A model generated the notes under the pieces. That model made no database searches. It was not told the DNA's origin and saw nothing but the letters and a program-made list of their open reading frames with translations. Shown here in pieces: positions 22,013 to 30,490 of a stretch of 34,884 nucleotides of DNA; the first letter of the stretch is position 1, and every line of letters starts with the position of its first letter. The position numbers and the translations under genes are program-made. The DNA comes from Betaproteobacteria bacterium. GTDB taxonomy: Bacteria; Pseudomonadota; Gammaproteobacteria; Burkholderiales; CAIKXV01. The stretch lies in assembly GCA_947457885.1 (NCBI GenBank), contig CANGXU010000018.1:1-34884 (forward strand), given 5' to 3'.

Positions 22013-23161
22013 CGTGTCCGCCGCGGCGCAGCGGGCGAAGCCATGTACCTGCTCGCTTTTGTCACGATGATCGTCCAGGGCTCCCAGATGGGGAGCCGGG
22101 TGCTGGCCACACTGTTCGCGCTCGAATTGCAGACGAGCAAATGGACGATCGGCCTGCTCATCGCGGCCTATTCTTTCCTGCCGCTGCTGCTGGCGATCTA
22201 TGCCGGGCGGGTGGCCGACCGACTGGGTACCCGCAAGCCGATGCTCTTCGGCATCGCCTCGATGACGGTCGGGCTGGTCATTCCGTTCGTGTTCCCGACG
22301 CTGACTGCGCTGTTCGCCTCAGCCATGATGGTCGGGCTCGGGTTCGCGTTCTACAACGTGTCGACGCAGAGCCTTGCCGGGCAGTACGGCCCCAAGGAAG
22401 AGCGCACGCGCAATTTCGCGACGCTGTCGCTCGGCTATTCGGCTTCGAACCTGATCGGGCCGGTGAGCACCGGCTACCTGATCGAGTGGTACGGGCATTC
22501 CCGGGCCTCGGGCCTGCTCGCCTGCTCGATGTTCTTCGCCTTGGTGGTGCTCTACTTCATCCGTTCGCTGAACACCACGCCGGCGTCCGGCAGGTCTGGC
22601 AAGCCCGGCAGTTCGTTCGACCTGCTCGCCAACCCGGAGCTGCGCAAGATCCTGATCGCCAGCGCGCTGATCGTGACCGGCTGGGATCTGTTCACCTTCT
22701 ACGTGCCGATCCACGGCTACAACATCAATCTGTCCCCGGCCGAGATCGGCAAGGTCCTCGGCGCGTTCGCGATCGGCGGCTTCGTGATGCGCGCGTGCCT
22801 GGGGCCGTTGACCACCCGGTTCAGGGTGCGTCCAGTGCTGATGACCGCGATGTTCTTCGGGGCGTCGATCTACGTGGTGTTTCCGTATATCGAAAACTAC
22901 GCGCTGCTGCTGCTGTTCGCGTTCCTGGTCGGCGGTGCGCTCGGTACCGGGCAGCCGCTGACCCTGGCGATGGTGTTCAATCGTTCGCCGGAGGGCAGGG
23001 GCGGCGAAGTGACGGGGCTGAGGCTGGCGATCAACAACCTCACGCATGTGCTGGTGCCGACCGGGGCAGGGTTGCTGGGCACCCTGGTGGGGGTCGCGCC
23101 GGTGTTCCTGCTCGCCTCCGCGTTCCTGGTGATCGGCGGCCTGATGAGTCGGCGCGCCTGA
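21989..23161 (+). CDS. Major facilitator superfamily transporter
   Basis: The 390-residue permease has about 12 hydrophobic helices. Motif A is GRVADRLGTRKP (73-84), after the second helix, and a central loop with NTTPASGRSGKPGSS (about 196-210) separates the two halves. A GGALGTGQPLTLAM helix lies in the C-half. The N-terminal 18 residues (MVRLSLRGRVRRGAAGEA) are strongly basic; the first helix starts at MYLLAF, so the ATG at 22043 is a real alternative start giving 372 residues. With the longer start the start codon lies in the loop of a hairpin. The substrate is unknown; organic acids are a guess from the neighbouring TctC gene. It ends 16 bases from the convergent DUF4124 gene. Confidence 0.87.
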   Translation: MVRLSLRGRVRRGAAGEAMYLLAFVTMIVQGSQMGSRVLATLFALELQTSKWTIGLLIAAYSFLPLLLAIYAGRVADRLGTRKPMLFGIASMTVGLVIPFVFPTLTALFASAMMVGLGFAFYNVSTQSLAGQYGPKEERTRNFATLSLGYSASNLIGPVSTGYLIEWYGHSRASGLLACSMFFALVVLYFIRSLNTTPASGRSGKPGSSFDLLANPELRKILIASALIVTGWDLFTFYVPIHGYNINLSPAEIGKVLGAFAIGGFVMRACLGPLTTRFRVRPVLMTAMFFGASIYVVFPYIENYALLLLFAFLVGGALGTGQPLTLAMVFNRSPEGRGGEVTGLRLAINNLTHVLVPTGAGLLGTLVGVAPVFLLASAFLVIGGLMSRRA

Positions 23162-23177
23162 CCGCGCGCGCCTCCCT

Positions 23178-23738
23178 CTACTGGACGTCGCGCAGCCGGT
23201 TCTGCGCTTCTGCCAGCCGCTTCTTCGCAGCCTCGACGGCGGCCTCCAGGCGCTGCACCCGTTCGAGGTACTGGTCGGTCGGACGGCTGCGTACGCCGCC
23301 GATGCCCTGCCGGTCGCCGGGCTGGTTTGTCTCCTGGCCCGCGACCAGGGCCTTCTGTGCAGCGTCGAGGTCGCGCTCGGCAGCATTGACCGCATCTATC
23401 GCCTGCTGGCGCTGGGCTTCGCGGGCCTGCTGGCGCTGGCGGAAGTCCTCGTTCTGCCGGGCGGTCTCGGCCCGTTTCGCCTCGGCCGCCGCATTCGGCG
23501 CGGCGGCGCTACCAGCACCTGCGGGCCGGTCGACCACGACCTTCGGCGTGACGTCGACCTTGTCGACCGAGACCGCGCCCGGAATCGGTTCCTGCGAATA
23601 GGTCACGCGCCCGGTCGAATCGACCGACTTGTAGATCGGCTGGGCGTGCGCCCCTGCCGCGGCCAGCAGGGTGCAGGCGAAGGCGCTGGTGACGAGCGGG
23701 CGCAGGCGGCGCCCGGATGACGGCAAGTCGGTGGACAT
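23178..23738 (-). CDS. DUF4124 domain-containing periplasmic protein with coiled coil
   Basis: The start chosen, ATG at 23738, has GAAGAGAG seven bases upstream; 186 residues. A signal peptide (basic GRRLRPL, then VTSAFACTLLAAAGAHA) is cut before QPIYKSVDSTGRVTYSQEPIP, the characteristic DUF4124 module (YK.VD..G.VTYS..P). The remainder (about 85-186) is rich in Ala, Glu, Gln and Arg and has the heptad-like pattern of a coiled coil (AKRAETARQNEDFRQRQQAR and RLEAAVEAAKKRLAEAQ). DUF4124 proteins are common in gamma- and betaproteobacteria and have no established function; a cell envelope role is likely. An upstream ATG at 23762 is possible. It is divergent from dnaE. Confidence 0.85.
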   Translation of the reverse strand: MSTDLPSSGRRLRPLVTSAFACTLLAAAGAHAQPIYKSVDSTGRVTYSQEPIPGAVSVDKVDVTPKVVVDRPAGAGSAAAPNAAAEAKRAETARQNEDFRQRQQAREAQRQQAIDAVNAAERDLDAAQKALVAGQETNQPGDRQGIGGVRSRPTDQYLERVQRLEAAVEAAKKRLAEAQNRLRDVQ

Positions 23739-23963
23739 GGAAACGCTCTCTTCCTGGTGCATGCTGACGGGTGCCGGGGATGTTGCCGCAGTATTCAACG
23801 TGCGCGCGTACCAGCCGGTCGACTGCACGGAGGTGCCCGGCCGGTACGGTGCCGCCATGGACGGTAACTGCGTCCCGACACAGTCTGGGCTGGTTGACGG
23901 GGATTTTCAATCGTCTGCCGGGCGCGCGTAAAATGGGTGTCCACCCCGCGACGCCTGCCCCGA
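23739..23963. promoter_or_regulatory. Divergent region between the DUF4124 gene and dnaE
   Basis: These 225 bases must hold both promoters. On the plus strand TTGACG (23894-23899) and TAAAAT (23929-23934) look like -35 and -10 boxes but are 29 bases apart, too far to act as one sigma-70 pair; TTTTCA at 23904 would give a 19-base spacer. There is no clear hairpin. Confidence 0.3.
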
Positions 23964-26900
23964 ATGCCCCAGCCTGCCTTTGTCCATCTGCGTCTGCACA
24001 GCGAGTATTCGGTCAGCGACGGCCTGCTGCAGCCAGATGCAGCGCTCGAACGCGCGAAGGCACTGGGCATGCCGGCGCTGGCGATCACCGATTCGGCGAA
24101 TCTGTTCGGTCTGATCAAGTTCTACCGCGCAGCGATGTCGCTCGGCGTGAAACCGATTGCCGGTGTGGACATGGTGGTCACCCAGGATGCAGACCGCGAC
24201 CGGGCGATGCGCATGCTGCTGCTCTGCCAGTCGCCAGCCGGCTACCGTCGGTTGTGTGAACTGGTCACCCGTGCCTACCGCGAGAACCAGCATCGCGGCC
24301 GGCCGGAACTGCGGCGCGAATGGCTCGATGGCGAGGGTGCCGACGGTCTGATCGCGTTCTCCGGTGCACGCAAGGGTGAGATCGGTGCTGCACTGCTCGG
24401 TGGCAATGTGGCGCTGGCAGAGTCGCTTGCCAACGAGTGGGCGGCCCGGTTCCCTGGCCGTTTCTACCTCGAATTGCAGCGCGCCGGCCATGCGGACGAT
24501 GAGCCGCAGCTGCGCGCGGCCGCCTCGCTGGCTGCGCGGCTGGGCCTGCCGGTGGTGGCGACCCATCCGGTCCAGTTCCTGGACCCGGACGATTTCAAGG
24601 CGCATGAAGCCCGGGTCTGCATCGCGGAGGGCTATTCGCTCGGTGACCAGCGGCGGCCGAAGGACTTCACCGCCGACCAGTACCTGCTGCCTGCCGAGGA
24701 AATGGTCCGGCGCTTCGCCGATCTGCCTTCGGCGCTGGCCAATACGGTCGAGGTGGCGAAGCGCTGCAACCTCGAACTCACGCTGGGCAAGACCCACCTG
24801 CCCCGATTCCCGACGCCCGACGGGGTGAGCCTCGATGACTTCCTGCGCATGGAAGCCGAACGTGGGCTGGAAGCGCGCATGCAGCTGCTCTACCCGGATG
24901 CCGAAGCGCGCGATCGCGAGATGCCGCGCTACCGCGAGCGGCTCTCGTTCGAGATCGCCACCATCGTGAAGATGGGTTTTCCCGGCTACTTCCTGATCGT
25001 CGCCGACTTCATCAACTGGGCGAAGCAGAACCGGGTGCCGGTCGGTCCAGGCCGGGGTTCGGGGGCCGGGTCGCTGGTCGCGTATTCGCTGTGCATCACC
25101 GACCTCGACCCGCTGCGCTACAACCTGCTGTTCGAACGCTTCCTGAACCCGGAGCGGGTATCGATGCCCGACTTCGACATCGACTTCTGCCAGGAGGGCC
25201 GCGACAGGGTCATCAGCTACGTGCGGCAGAAGTACGGCGCGCAGAGCGTGTCGCAGATCGTCACGTTCGGCACGATGGCCGCACGTGCGGTGGTGCGCGA
25301 CGCCGGTCGGGCGCTCGATCTGCCGTTCCTGTTCTGCGATGCGATCGCCAAGCTGATCCCGTTCCAGCCGGGCAAGCTGGTGACGCTGCGCCGACGCGAA
25401 GGCGAGGGCGACTCCGGCGTGATCTACGCGCGCGAAGTCGAGCCTCAGATCGAGGCGCGCGAACAGGCAGAGGAGGAAGTCGCCGAGCTGCTTGCGCTCG
25501 GCGAGCGCCTGGAAGGCGTCGTGCGAAACGTCGGCATGCACGCCGGCGGCGTGCTGATCGCCCCCGGCAAGCTGACCGATTTCTGCCCGTTGTACATGGC
25601 GGCTGGCACCGAGGCGGCGGTCAGCCAGTTCGACAAGGACGACGTCGAGGCGGTCGGGCTGGTCAAGTTCGACTTCCTCGGACTGACCACGCTGACCATC
25701 CTCGACTGGACCCTAAAGTTCATCGCGCGCATCGACCCGGATGCCGACGTGCGCCTGGACCAGTTGCCGCTCGACGACCCCGAGTCGTACCGGTTGTTTG
25801 CGCGCGCGAACACGACGGCGGTGTTCCAGTTCGAATCGCGCGGCATGCGCGACCTGCTCAAGCTCGCGCGTCCGGACCGCTTCGAAGACATCATCGCGCT
25901 GGTGGCGCTGTACCGGCCGGGCCCGATGGACCTGATCCCGGAGTTCTGCGACCGCAAGCACGGCCGGCATGAAGTGTCGTACCCCGACCCGCGCGTCGAG
26001 GAAGTCCTGTCCGAGACCTACGGCATCATGGTCTACCAGGAGCAGGTGATGCAGATGGCGCAGCGGGTGGGCGGATACTCGCTCGGCGGCGCCGACCTGC
26101 TGCGCCGGGCGATGGGCAAGAAGAAGGCCGAGGAGATGGCGCAGCACCGCCAGATCTTCGCCGAAGGCGCAGCGAAATCCGGTATCGACGGCGACCGGGC
26201 GAACGAGATGTTCGACCTGATGGAGAAGTTCGCCGGCTACGGGTTCAACAAGTCGCATGCCGCCGCCTATGCGCTGGTGGCCTACCAGACCGCATGGTTC
26301 AAGGTGCACCATGCTGCGGCGTTCTTCGCAGCCAACCTCTCGGCCGTGATGGACGACGCCGACAAGGTGCGTGCGCTGTGCGAGGACGCGAAGGACAACG
26401 GGCTCGCGGTGCTGCCGCCCGACGTGAACAGCGGCGAGTACCGCTTCGTGCCGATCGACCGGCAGACCATCCGCTTCGGGCTGGGCGCGATCAAGGGCAC
26501 CGGCGAGTCGGCGATCGATGCGATCGCGGCCGCGCGTGCGAAGGCAGGCCCGTTCCGCGACGTGTTCGACCTCTGTGCGCGCGTCGACAAGCGGCTGGTC
26601 AACCGCCGGGTGATCGAGGCCCTGGTGCGCTCCGGCGCGTTCGACGGGCTAGACGACCATCGCGCGCGGCAGCTGTCCTGGGTCGGCATCGCGATCGCCG
26701 CGGCCGAGCAGCGCGAACGCAACGCGCAGCAGGTGTCCCTGTTCGGCGCCAGCGAGACCGAGGCGCGTCCGCAGGTCGCGCTGCCCGAGCCGGCACCGTG
26801 GGATCGCCGGATGCAACTGCGCGAGGAGAAGGCGGCGCTCGGTTTCTACTTCTCCGGCCACCCGTACTCGGCCTACCGCGACGAGATCGGCCGCTTCGTG

Positions 26901-27515
26901 CGTTCGACGCTTGCCACGCTGGCGCCGTCGTCCGGTGGTGGTGGCGGCGAATATGGCGGCGGCGGTTTCGGCCAGTCGAGCCAGGCGATCGCCGGGGTGG
27001 TGGAATCCGTGCGCCAGCTCAAGACACAGAGCTCGAATCGCCTGATCGTGGTCACGCTGTCCGACGGCACGGCCGCGGTCGAGGTCACGCTCTACGGCGA
27101 GCTGTACGACCAGCATCGAAAGGCGATCGTGGAAGATGCGGTGCTGGTGCTCGAGGTGAAGGTGCGCGACATCCGGCGCGGCGGCGCCGACGGCGAAGCC
27201 GGCGAGACCTTCCGCCGGATCTCCGCCGACAAGGTGTACGACCTGACCGCCGCGCGCAACCGCTTTGCGCGCGGGCTGCGGCTCCACTGCAACGGACAGC
27301 TCGCGGCGGCGACGGCCGAGGCGAACATCCGGCGCCTGCAGGACCTGCTCGGTCCGCACCGCGAGGGACCCTGCCCGGTGCAGATCTTCTACGACAACGG
27401 CCGCGCGACCGTTCCGATCACGCTCGGCGAGCGCTGGAACGTGAGCCTGCACGACGAACTGGTCTGCAAGCTCGGCGAATGGCTGAAGCCCGAGGCGGTG
27501 GAGATCGTCTACTGA
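23964..27515 (+). CDS. dnaE: DNA polymerase III alpha subunit
   Basis: The replicative polymerase has 1183 residues from the ATG at 23964; a GTG at 23937 would add nine. The PHP domain opens FVHLRLHSEYSVSDGLLQ. The polymerase core has GPGRGSGAGSLVAYSL and the catalytic MPDFDIDFCQEGRD, with Asp403 and Asp405. Palm and fingers include LYRPGPMDLIPEF and GYGFNKSHAAAYALVAYQTAWFK. The helix-hairpin-helix part is followed by QVSLF (923-927), the sliding clamp-binding motif, and an OB-fold (AGVVESVRQL...VVTLSD). Before the OB fold is a Gly-rich loop (bases about 26930-26971). The ribosome site before 23964 is weak. It is likely essential. A cupin gene follows 13 bases later. Confidence 0.96.
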   Translation: MPQPAFVHLRLHSEYSVSDGLLQPDAALERAKALGMPALAITDSANLFGLIKFYRAAMSLGVKPIAGVDMVVTQDADRDRAMRMLLLCQSPAGYRRLCELVTRAYRENQHRGRPELRREWLDGEGADGLIAFSGARKGEIGAALLGGNVALAESLANEWAARFPGRFYLELQRAGHADDEPQLRAAASLAARLGLPVVATHPVQFLDPDDFKAHEARVCIAEGYSLGDQRRPKDFTADQYLLPAEEMVRRFADLPSALANTVEVAKRCNLELTLGKTHLPRFPTPDGVSLDDFLRMEAERGLEARMQLLYPDAEARDREMPRYRERLSFEIATIVKMGFPGYFLIVADFINWAKQNRVPVGPGRGSGAGSLVAYSLCITDLDPLRYNLLFERFLNPERVSMPDFDIDFCQEGRDRVISYVRQKYGAQSVSQIVTFGTMAARAVVRDAGRALDLPFLFCDAIAKLIPFQPGKLVTLRRREGEGDSGVIYAREVEPQIEAREQAEEEVAELLALGERLEGVVRNVGMHAGGVLIAPGKLTDFCPLYMAAGTEAAVSQFDKDDVEAVGLVKFDFLGLTTLTILDWTLKFIARIDPDADVRLDQLPLDDPESYRLFARANTTAVFQFESRGMRDLLKLARPDRFEDIIALVALYRPGPMDLIPEFCDRKHGRHEVSYPDPRVEEVLSETYGIMVYQEQVMQMAQRVGGYSLGGADLLRRAMGKKKAEEMAQHRQIFAEGAAKSGIDGDRANEMFDLMEKFAGYGFNKSHAAAYALVAYQTAWFKVHHAAAFFAANLSAVMDDADKVRALCEDAKDNGLAVLPPDVNSGEYRFVPIDRQTIRFGLGAIKGTGESAIDAIAAARAKAGPFRDVFDLCARVDKRLVNRRVIEALVRSGAFDGLDDHRARQLSWVGIAIAAAEQRERNAQQVSLFGASETEARPQVALPEPAPWDRRMQLREEKAALGFYFSGHPYSAYRDEIGRFVRSTLATLAPSSGGGGGEYGGGGFGQSSQAIAGVVESVRQLKTQSSNRLIVVTLSDGTAAVEVTLYGELYDQHRKAIVEDAVLVLEVKVRDIRRGGADGEAGETFRRISADKVYDLTAARNRFARGLRLHCNGQLAAATAEANIRRLQDLLGPHREGPCPVQIFYDNGRATVPITLGERWNVSLHDELVCKLGEWLKPEAVEIVY

Positions 27516-27528
27516 TGGCTGTCCGGTC

Positions 27529-28002
27529 GTGAACGCGCGCTGGGTCGACGCAGCGGTGTTCGATGCTCTGTCGGAACAGGCGCGTACGTCTGTGCGCCGG
27601 CGCAGGAACCTCAACTTCCATCCGGCCAACGACTACCCGAGCAACCGGCTGCTCAACGCGATCGAGCCCGACTCCTACGTGCCGCCGCATCGCCACCTCG
27701 ACCCGACGAAGGACGAGACGCTGTTCGTGCTGCGCGGGTCGATCGGCGTCCTGCTGTTCGATGAACAGGGCGCGCTGACCGACCGCCGTGTGATCGTGGC
27801 TGGTGGCGATACCGTCGGCATCGACATCCCGCACGGGGTCATCCATTCCCTCGTCGCGCTCCAACCCGGCACCGTCGCGTTCGAAGCCAAGGCCGGGCCG
27901 TTCGTCGAGCGCACGCCGGCCGAACTGCCGCCGTTCGCGCCGGCGGAAGGCTCGCCCGGTGCGGCCGGCTACCTGTCCTGGATGCGCAGCTGCTTCGATT
28001 GA
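27529..28002 (+). CDS. WbuC-type cupin fold protein
   Basis: The 157-residue protein starts with GTG 13 bases after the dnaE stop. VPPHRHLDPTKDETLFVLRGSIGVLLFDEQG contains the metal-binding cupin motif 1 (His-x-His, Glu) and PHGVIHSLVAL motif 2 with a His. The N-terminus RRRRNLNFHPANDYPSNRLLNA is the WbuC hallmark, known from polysaccharide gene clusters and as a stand-alone housekeeping gene in betaproteobacteria. It probably binds one metal and a small polar ligand; no reaction is established. Its position is likely coupled to dnaE transcription, and no polysaccharide genes are nearby. Confidence 0.82.
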   Translation: MNARWVDAAVFDALSEQARTSVRRRRNLNFHPANDYPSNRLLNAIEPDSYVPPHRHLDPTKDETLFVLRGSIGVLLFDEQGALTDRRVIVAGGDTVGIDIPHGVIHSLVALQPGTVAFEAKAGPFVERTPAELPPFAPAEGSPGAAGYLSWMRSCFD

Positions 28003-28102
28003 ACGACCGGCTGGCGGCTGCTTTCCGGTTGCGGTGGGCAGGCAGGCACGATTGCCGCATGATGCGCGGATGTTCCGACCAATGTACCGACGAGGAAGCC
28101 CG

Positions 28103-28795
28103 ATGAAGAAAGTGCTGTTCGTACTCACCTCACATGCGCGGCTCGGCGACACCGGCAGGCAGACTGGCGTCTACCTCGAGGAGCTCGCGGTTCCCTACTG
28201 GTATCTGCTCGACGGCGGGCATGAGGTACGTGTCGCATCGATCGCCGGCGGCGAGGTGCCGATCGATCCGGGCTCGCGCGAGCCGTCCCAGAGGTCCCCT
28301 GCGGTCGAGCGTTTCCTCGGCGACGAGAAGGCGATGGCGGCGCTGCGCGACACCCCCGCGGTCGATACCTGCAGCATCGACGACTTCGACGCCGTTTACC
28401 TGCCCGGAGGGCACGGCACGATGTGGGACCTGCCGTCGAGCGCGGGCCTCGCCCGCCTTGTCGGCAGCGCGTTCGATGCCGGGCGCGTGGTGGCCGCGGT
28501 CTGCCATGGCCCGGCCGGGCTGGTGAGTGCCGTGCTGGCCGATGGCCGGCCGCTGGTCGCGGGCCGCCGGGTGGCCGGGTTCACCGACGAGGAGGAGGCT
28601 GCGGTCGGCCTGGCGGACATCGTCCCGTTTCATCTGGAACGGCGCCTGCGCGAGCTCGGTGCCGAAGTCGTGGTGGCGCCGAAGTTCACCTCGAACGTGG
28701 TCAGGGACGGCCGCCTGGTGACCGGACAGAACCCGCAGTCCAGCGAAGCCCTGGCGGCCCAGATCGTGGCCGCGCTGGAGGAACAGCAGGCCTGA
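28103..28795 (+). CDS. DJ-1/PfpI (Hsp31-like) family protein
   Basis: 230 residues from the ATG after GAGGAAG. KKVLFVLTSHARLGDTGRQTGVYLEEL (in parts KKVLFVLTS; GVYLEEL) with acidic Glu26 begins the flavodoxin-like fold. YLPGGHGTMWDLP (99-111) is the conserved turn, and the nucleophile elbow AVCHGPAGL carries Cys134 with His135. The Glu, Cys and His triad of DJ-1-superfamily glyoxalase III or deglycase/chaperone members is intact. It is annotated in many genomes as a type 1 glutamine amidotransferase-like protein. It likely protects against methylglyoxal or carbonyl stress (inference). It ends in a convergent arrangement with the SulP gene; both stops lie inside one inverted repeat. Confidence 0.87.
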   Translation: MKKVLFVLTSHARLGDTGRQTGVYLEELAVPYWYLLDGGHEVRVASIAGGEVPIDPGSREPSQRSPAVERFLGDEKAMAALRDTPAVDTCSIDDFDAVYLPGGHGTMWDLPSSAGLARLVGSAFDAGRVVAAVCHGPAGLVSAVLADGRPLVAGRRVAGFTDEEEAAVGLADIVPFHLERRLRELGAEVVVAPKFTSNVVRDGRLVTGQNPQSSEALAAQIVAALEEQQA

Positions 28796-28829
28796 GCATG
28801 GTGCCTCGCGGCCGCCTCGCTCAGGCCTG
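28787..28829. terminator. 11-bp inverted repeat covering both stop codons of a convergent pair
   Basis: CAGGCCTGAGC (28787-28797) is the exact reverse complement of GCTCAGGCCTG (28819-28829). The TGA of the DJ-1 gene (28793-28795) and the TGA of the SulP gene (28821-28823, minus strand) sit in the two arms. The 21-base spacer contains GCGGCCGC. No T-run. It may serve as a two-way transcript end. Confidence 0.55.
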
Positions 28830-30485
28830 GCGGCCTTCTCCATGCCCGATCCGGGCGAGCGCCTCGTCCACCGTCGCGCACAGGTTTTCCCGCCCCAGGA
28901 CGTCCACGAAACCCGAGCGGGAGAACAGCGAGAGCGGCTGCGCGTTGGCACCGGCGATGAGCAGGCGCTTGCCGTTTCGCGCCAGCTTGCGCTGCAGCGT
29001 GGAGAGCATCTCCAGGCCGGTCGTGTCGACATTGATCAGCTTCTGCAGGTCGAGCACGACCACTTTCGCGGGATGCGCGGGCTCGGCCAGTGCGAGCAGC
29101 GGCTCGATCTTGTTTGCTGCGCCGAAGAACAGCGATCCGAAGACTTCGAAGAGACGCACCGGGCGTTCGTCGGTCGTCGCGCCGGTGCCTGTCGACGGCA
29201 CTCCGACCGGCAATGCAACCTCGCGCACGCGGGTCAGCCCCGACATGCGCGCGATGAAGAAGATCGCCGCGAGCACCAGCCCCGCCTGTACCGCGACGGT
29301 CAGGTCGAAGATCACCGTCAGCACGAACGTCGCGAGCAGCACCGCCTGGTAGTTGATGCGGTAGCGCCGCAGTTCCCGGAACTCGCCCCATTCGCCCATC
29401 TTCCAGGCGACCACGATCAGGATCGCCGACAGCACGGTGAGCGGGATATACCGGGCAGCGGGAGCGGCCATCAGCACCACCGCCAGCAGGGTCAGCGCAT
29501 GCACGATACCGGCTACCGGCGTGCGCCCGCCCATGCGCACGTTGGTGCTGGTACGTGCGATCGCACCAGTCGCGCAGAAGCCGCCGAACAGGGGGGCGGC
29601 CAGGTTCGCGAGGCCCTGTGCGACCAGTTCCTGGTTGGGGTCGTGCCGGTCGTCGATCATGTTGTCGGCCACGGTCGCCGAGAGCAGCGACTCGATCGCG
29701 CCGAGCAGCGCTATCGTGAACGCCGGGGCGAACAGCGGGCCCAGCTCGGCGAAAGAGACCGACGGCAGCGCGAAGGCCGGCAGGCCGGACGGGATGCCGC
29801 CGAAGCGCGAGCCGATCGTCTCGACATCCAGACCCAGCGCAGCGGCCGCCACCGTGCCTGCGACCAGCGCGACCACGGGGCTGGGCACGATGCGCCAGCG
29901 CCCGGGCCAGAGCGCGATCAGCAGCACGCAGGAAACACCGAGCGCGACGCTCTGCGGGTTGGTCGTCGGCAGCCCGGCCCACAGCGCCTCGACCTTTCCG
30001 AAGAATTCGGCGGGTAGTGCCTCGATCTCCAGGCCGAGGAACTCCTTTACCTGAGAAAGCAGGATCAGCACCGCGATGCCCTTGGTGAAGCCGCTGATCA
30101 CCGAGACCGGGATGAAGCGGATCCAGGTGCCCAGCCCGGCCAGGCCCATGGCCAGCAGCATGGCGCCGGCCATCATCGTGCAGATGAGCAGGTTGACCGC
30201 GCCGTACTGGACGACGATGCCGTAGACGATCACGATGAACGCGCCGGTGGGGCCGCCGATCTGTACCCGCGACCCGCCCAGCGCCGAGATGACCAGCCCG
30301 GCAACGATCGCGGTGACGATACCCGCCGCCGGGCTCATGCCGCTGGCGATCGCGAAGGCCATCGCCAGCGGCAGGGCCAGCACGCCGACGGTAAAGCCGG
30401 CGACCAGATCGGCCCCGAATCGCGACCCGTCGTATCCGTCGAAGCTGTCGAGCAGCCGAGGACGGAACCGGGTCCAGGCAGCCAT
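28821..30485 (-). CDS. SulP family inorganic anion transporter with STAS domain
   Basis: The 554-residue protein has about 10-14 hydrophobic helices up to residue 415 and a C-terminal cytoplasmic STAS domain (about 440-545). The SulP signature region is near the start: FGADLVAGFTVGVLALPLAMAFAIASG and GGSRVQIGGPTGAF. STAS is marked by VVVLDLQKLINVDTTGLEML and ends in the NLCATVDEALARIG helix. SulP members carry sulfate, bicarbonate, or dicarboxylates; the specificity cannot be read here. The ATG follows the metG stop by 5 bases, so it is co-transcribed and probably coupled with metG. No carbonic anhydrase is fused or adjacent. Confidence 0.9.
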   Translation of the reverse strand: MAAWTRFRPRLLDSFDGYDGSRFGADLVAGFTVGVLALPLAMAFAIASGMSPAAGIVTAIVAGLVISALGGSRVQIGGPTGAFIVIVYGIVVQYGAVNLLICTMMAGAMLLAMGLAGLGTWIRFIPVSVISGFTKGIAVLILLSQVKEFLGLEIEALPAEFFGKVEALWAGLPTTNPQSVALGVSCVLLIALWPGRWRIVPSPVVALVAGTVAAAALGLDVETIGSRFGGIPSGLPAFALPSVSFAELGPLFAPAFTIALLGAIESLLSATVADNMIDDRHDPNQELVAQGLANLAAPLFGGFCATGAIARTSTNVRMGGRTPVAGIVHALTLLAVVLMAAPAARYIPLTVLSAILIVVAWKMGEWGEFRELRRYRINYQAVLLATFVLTVIFDLTVAVQAGLVLAAIFFIARMSGLTRVREVALPVGVPSTGTGATTDERPVRLFEVFGSLFFGAANKIEPLLALAEPAHPAKVVVLDLQKLINVDTTGLEMLSTLQRKLARNGKRLLIAGANAQPLSLFSRSGFVDVLGRENLCATVDEALARIGHGEGRQA

Positions 30486-30490
30486 TGCGG

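Noticed and set aside
23894..23934. TTGACG and TAAAAT as a dnaE promoter
   Set aside because: The boxes are 29 bases apart, which does not fit a sigma-70 promoter.
23907..25541. 544-codon minus-strand frame opposite dnaE
   Set aside because: dnaE is intact on the plus strand and the frame lacks any recognisable domain.
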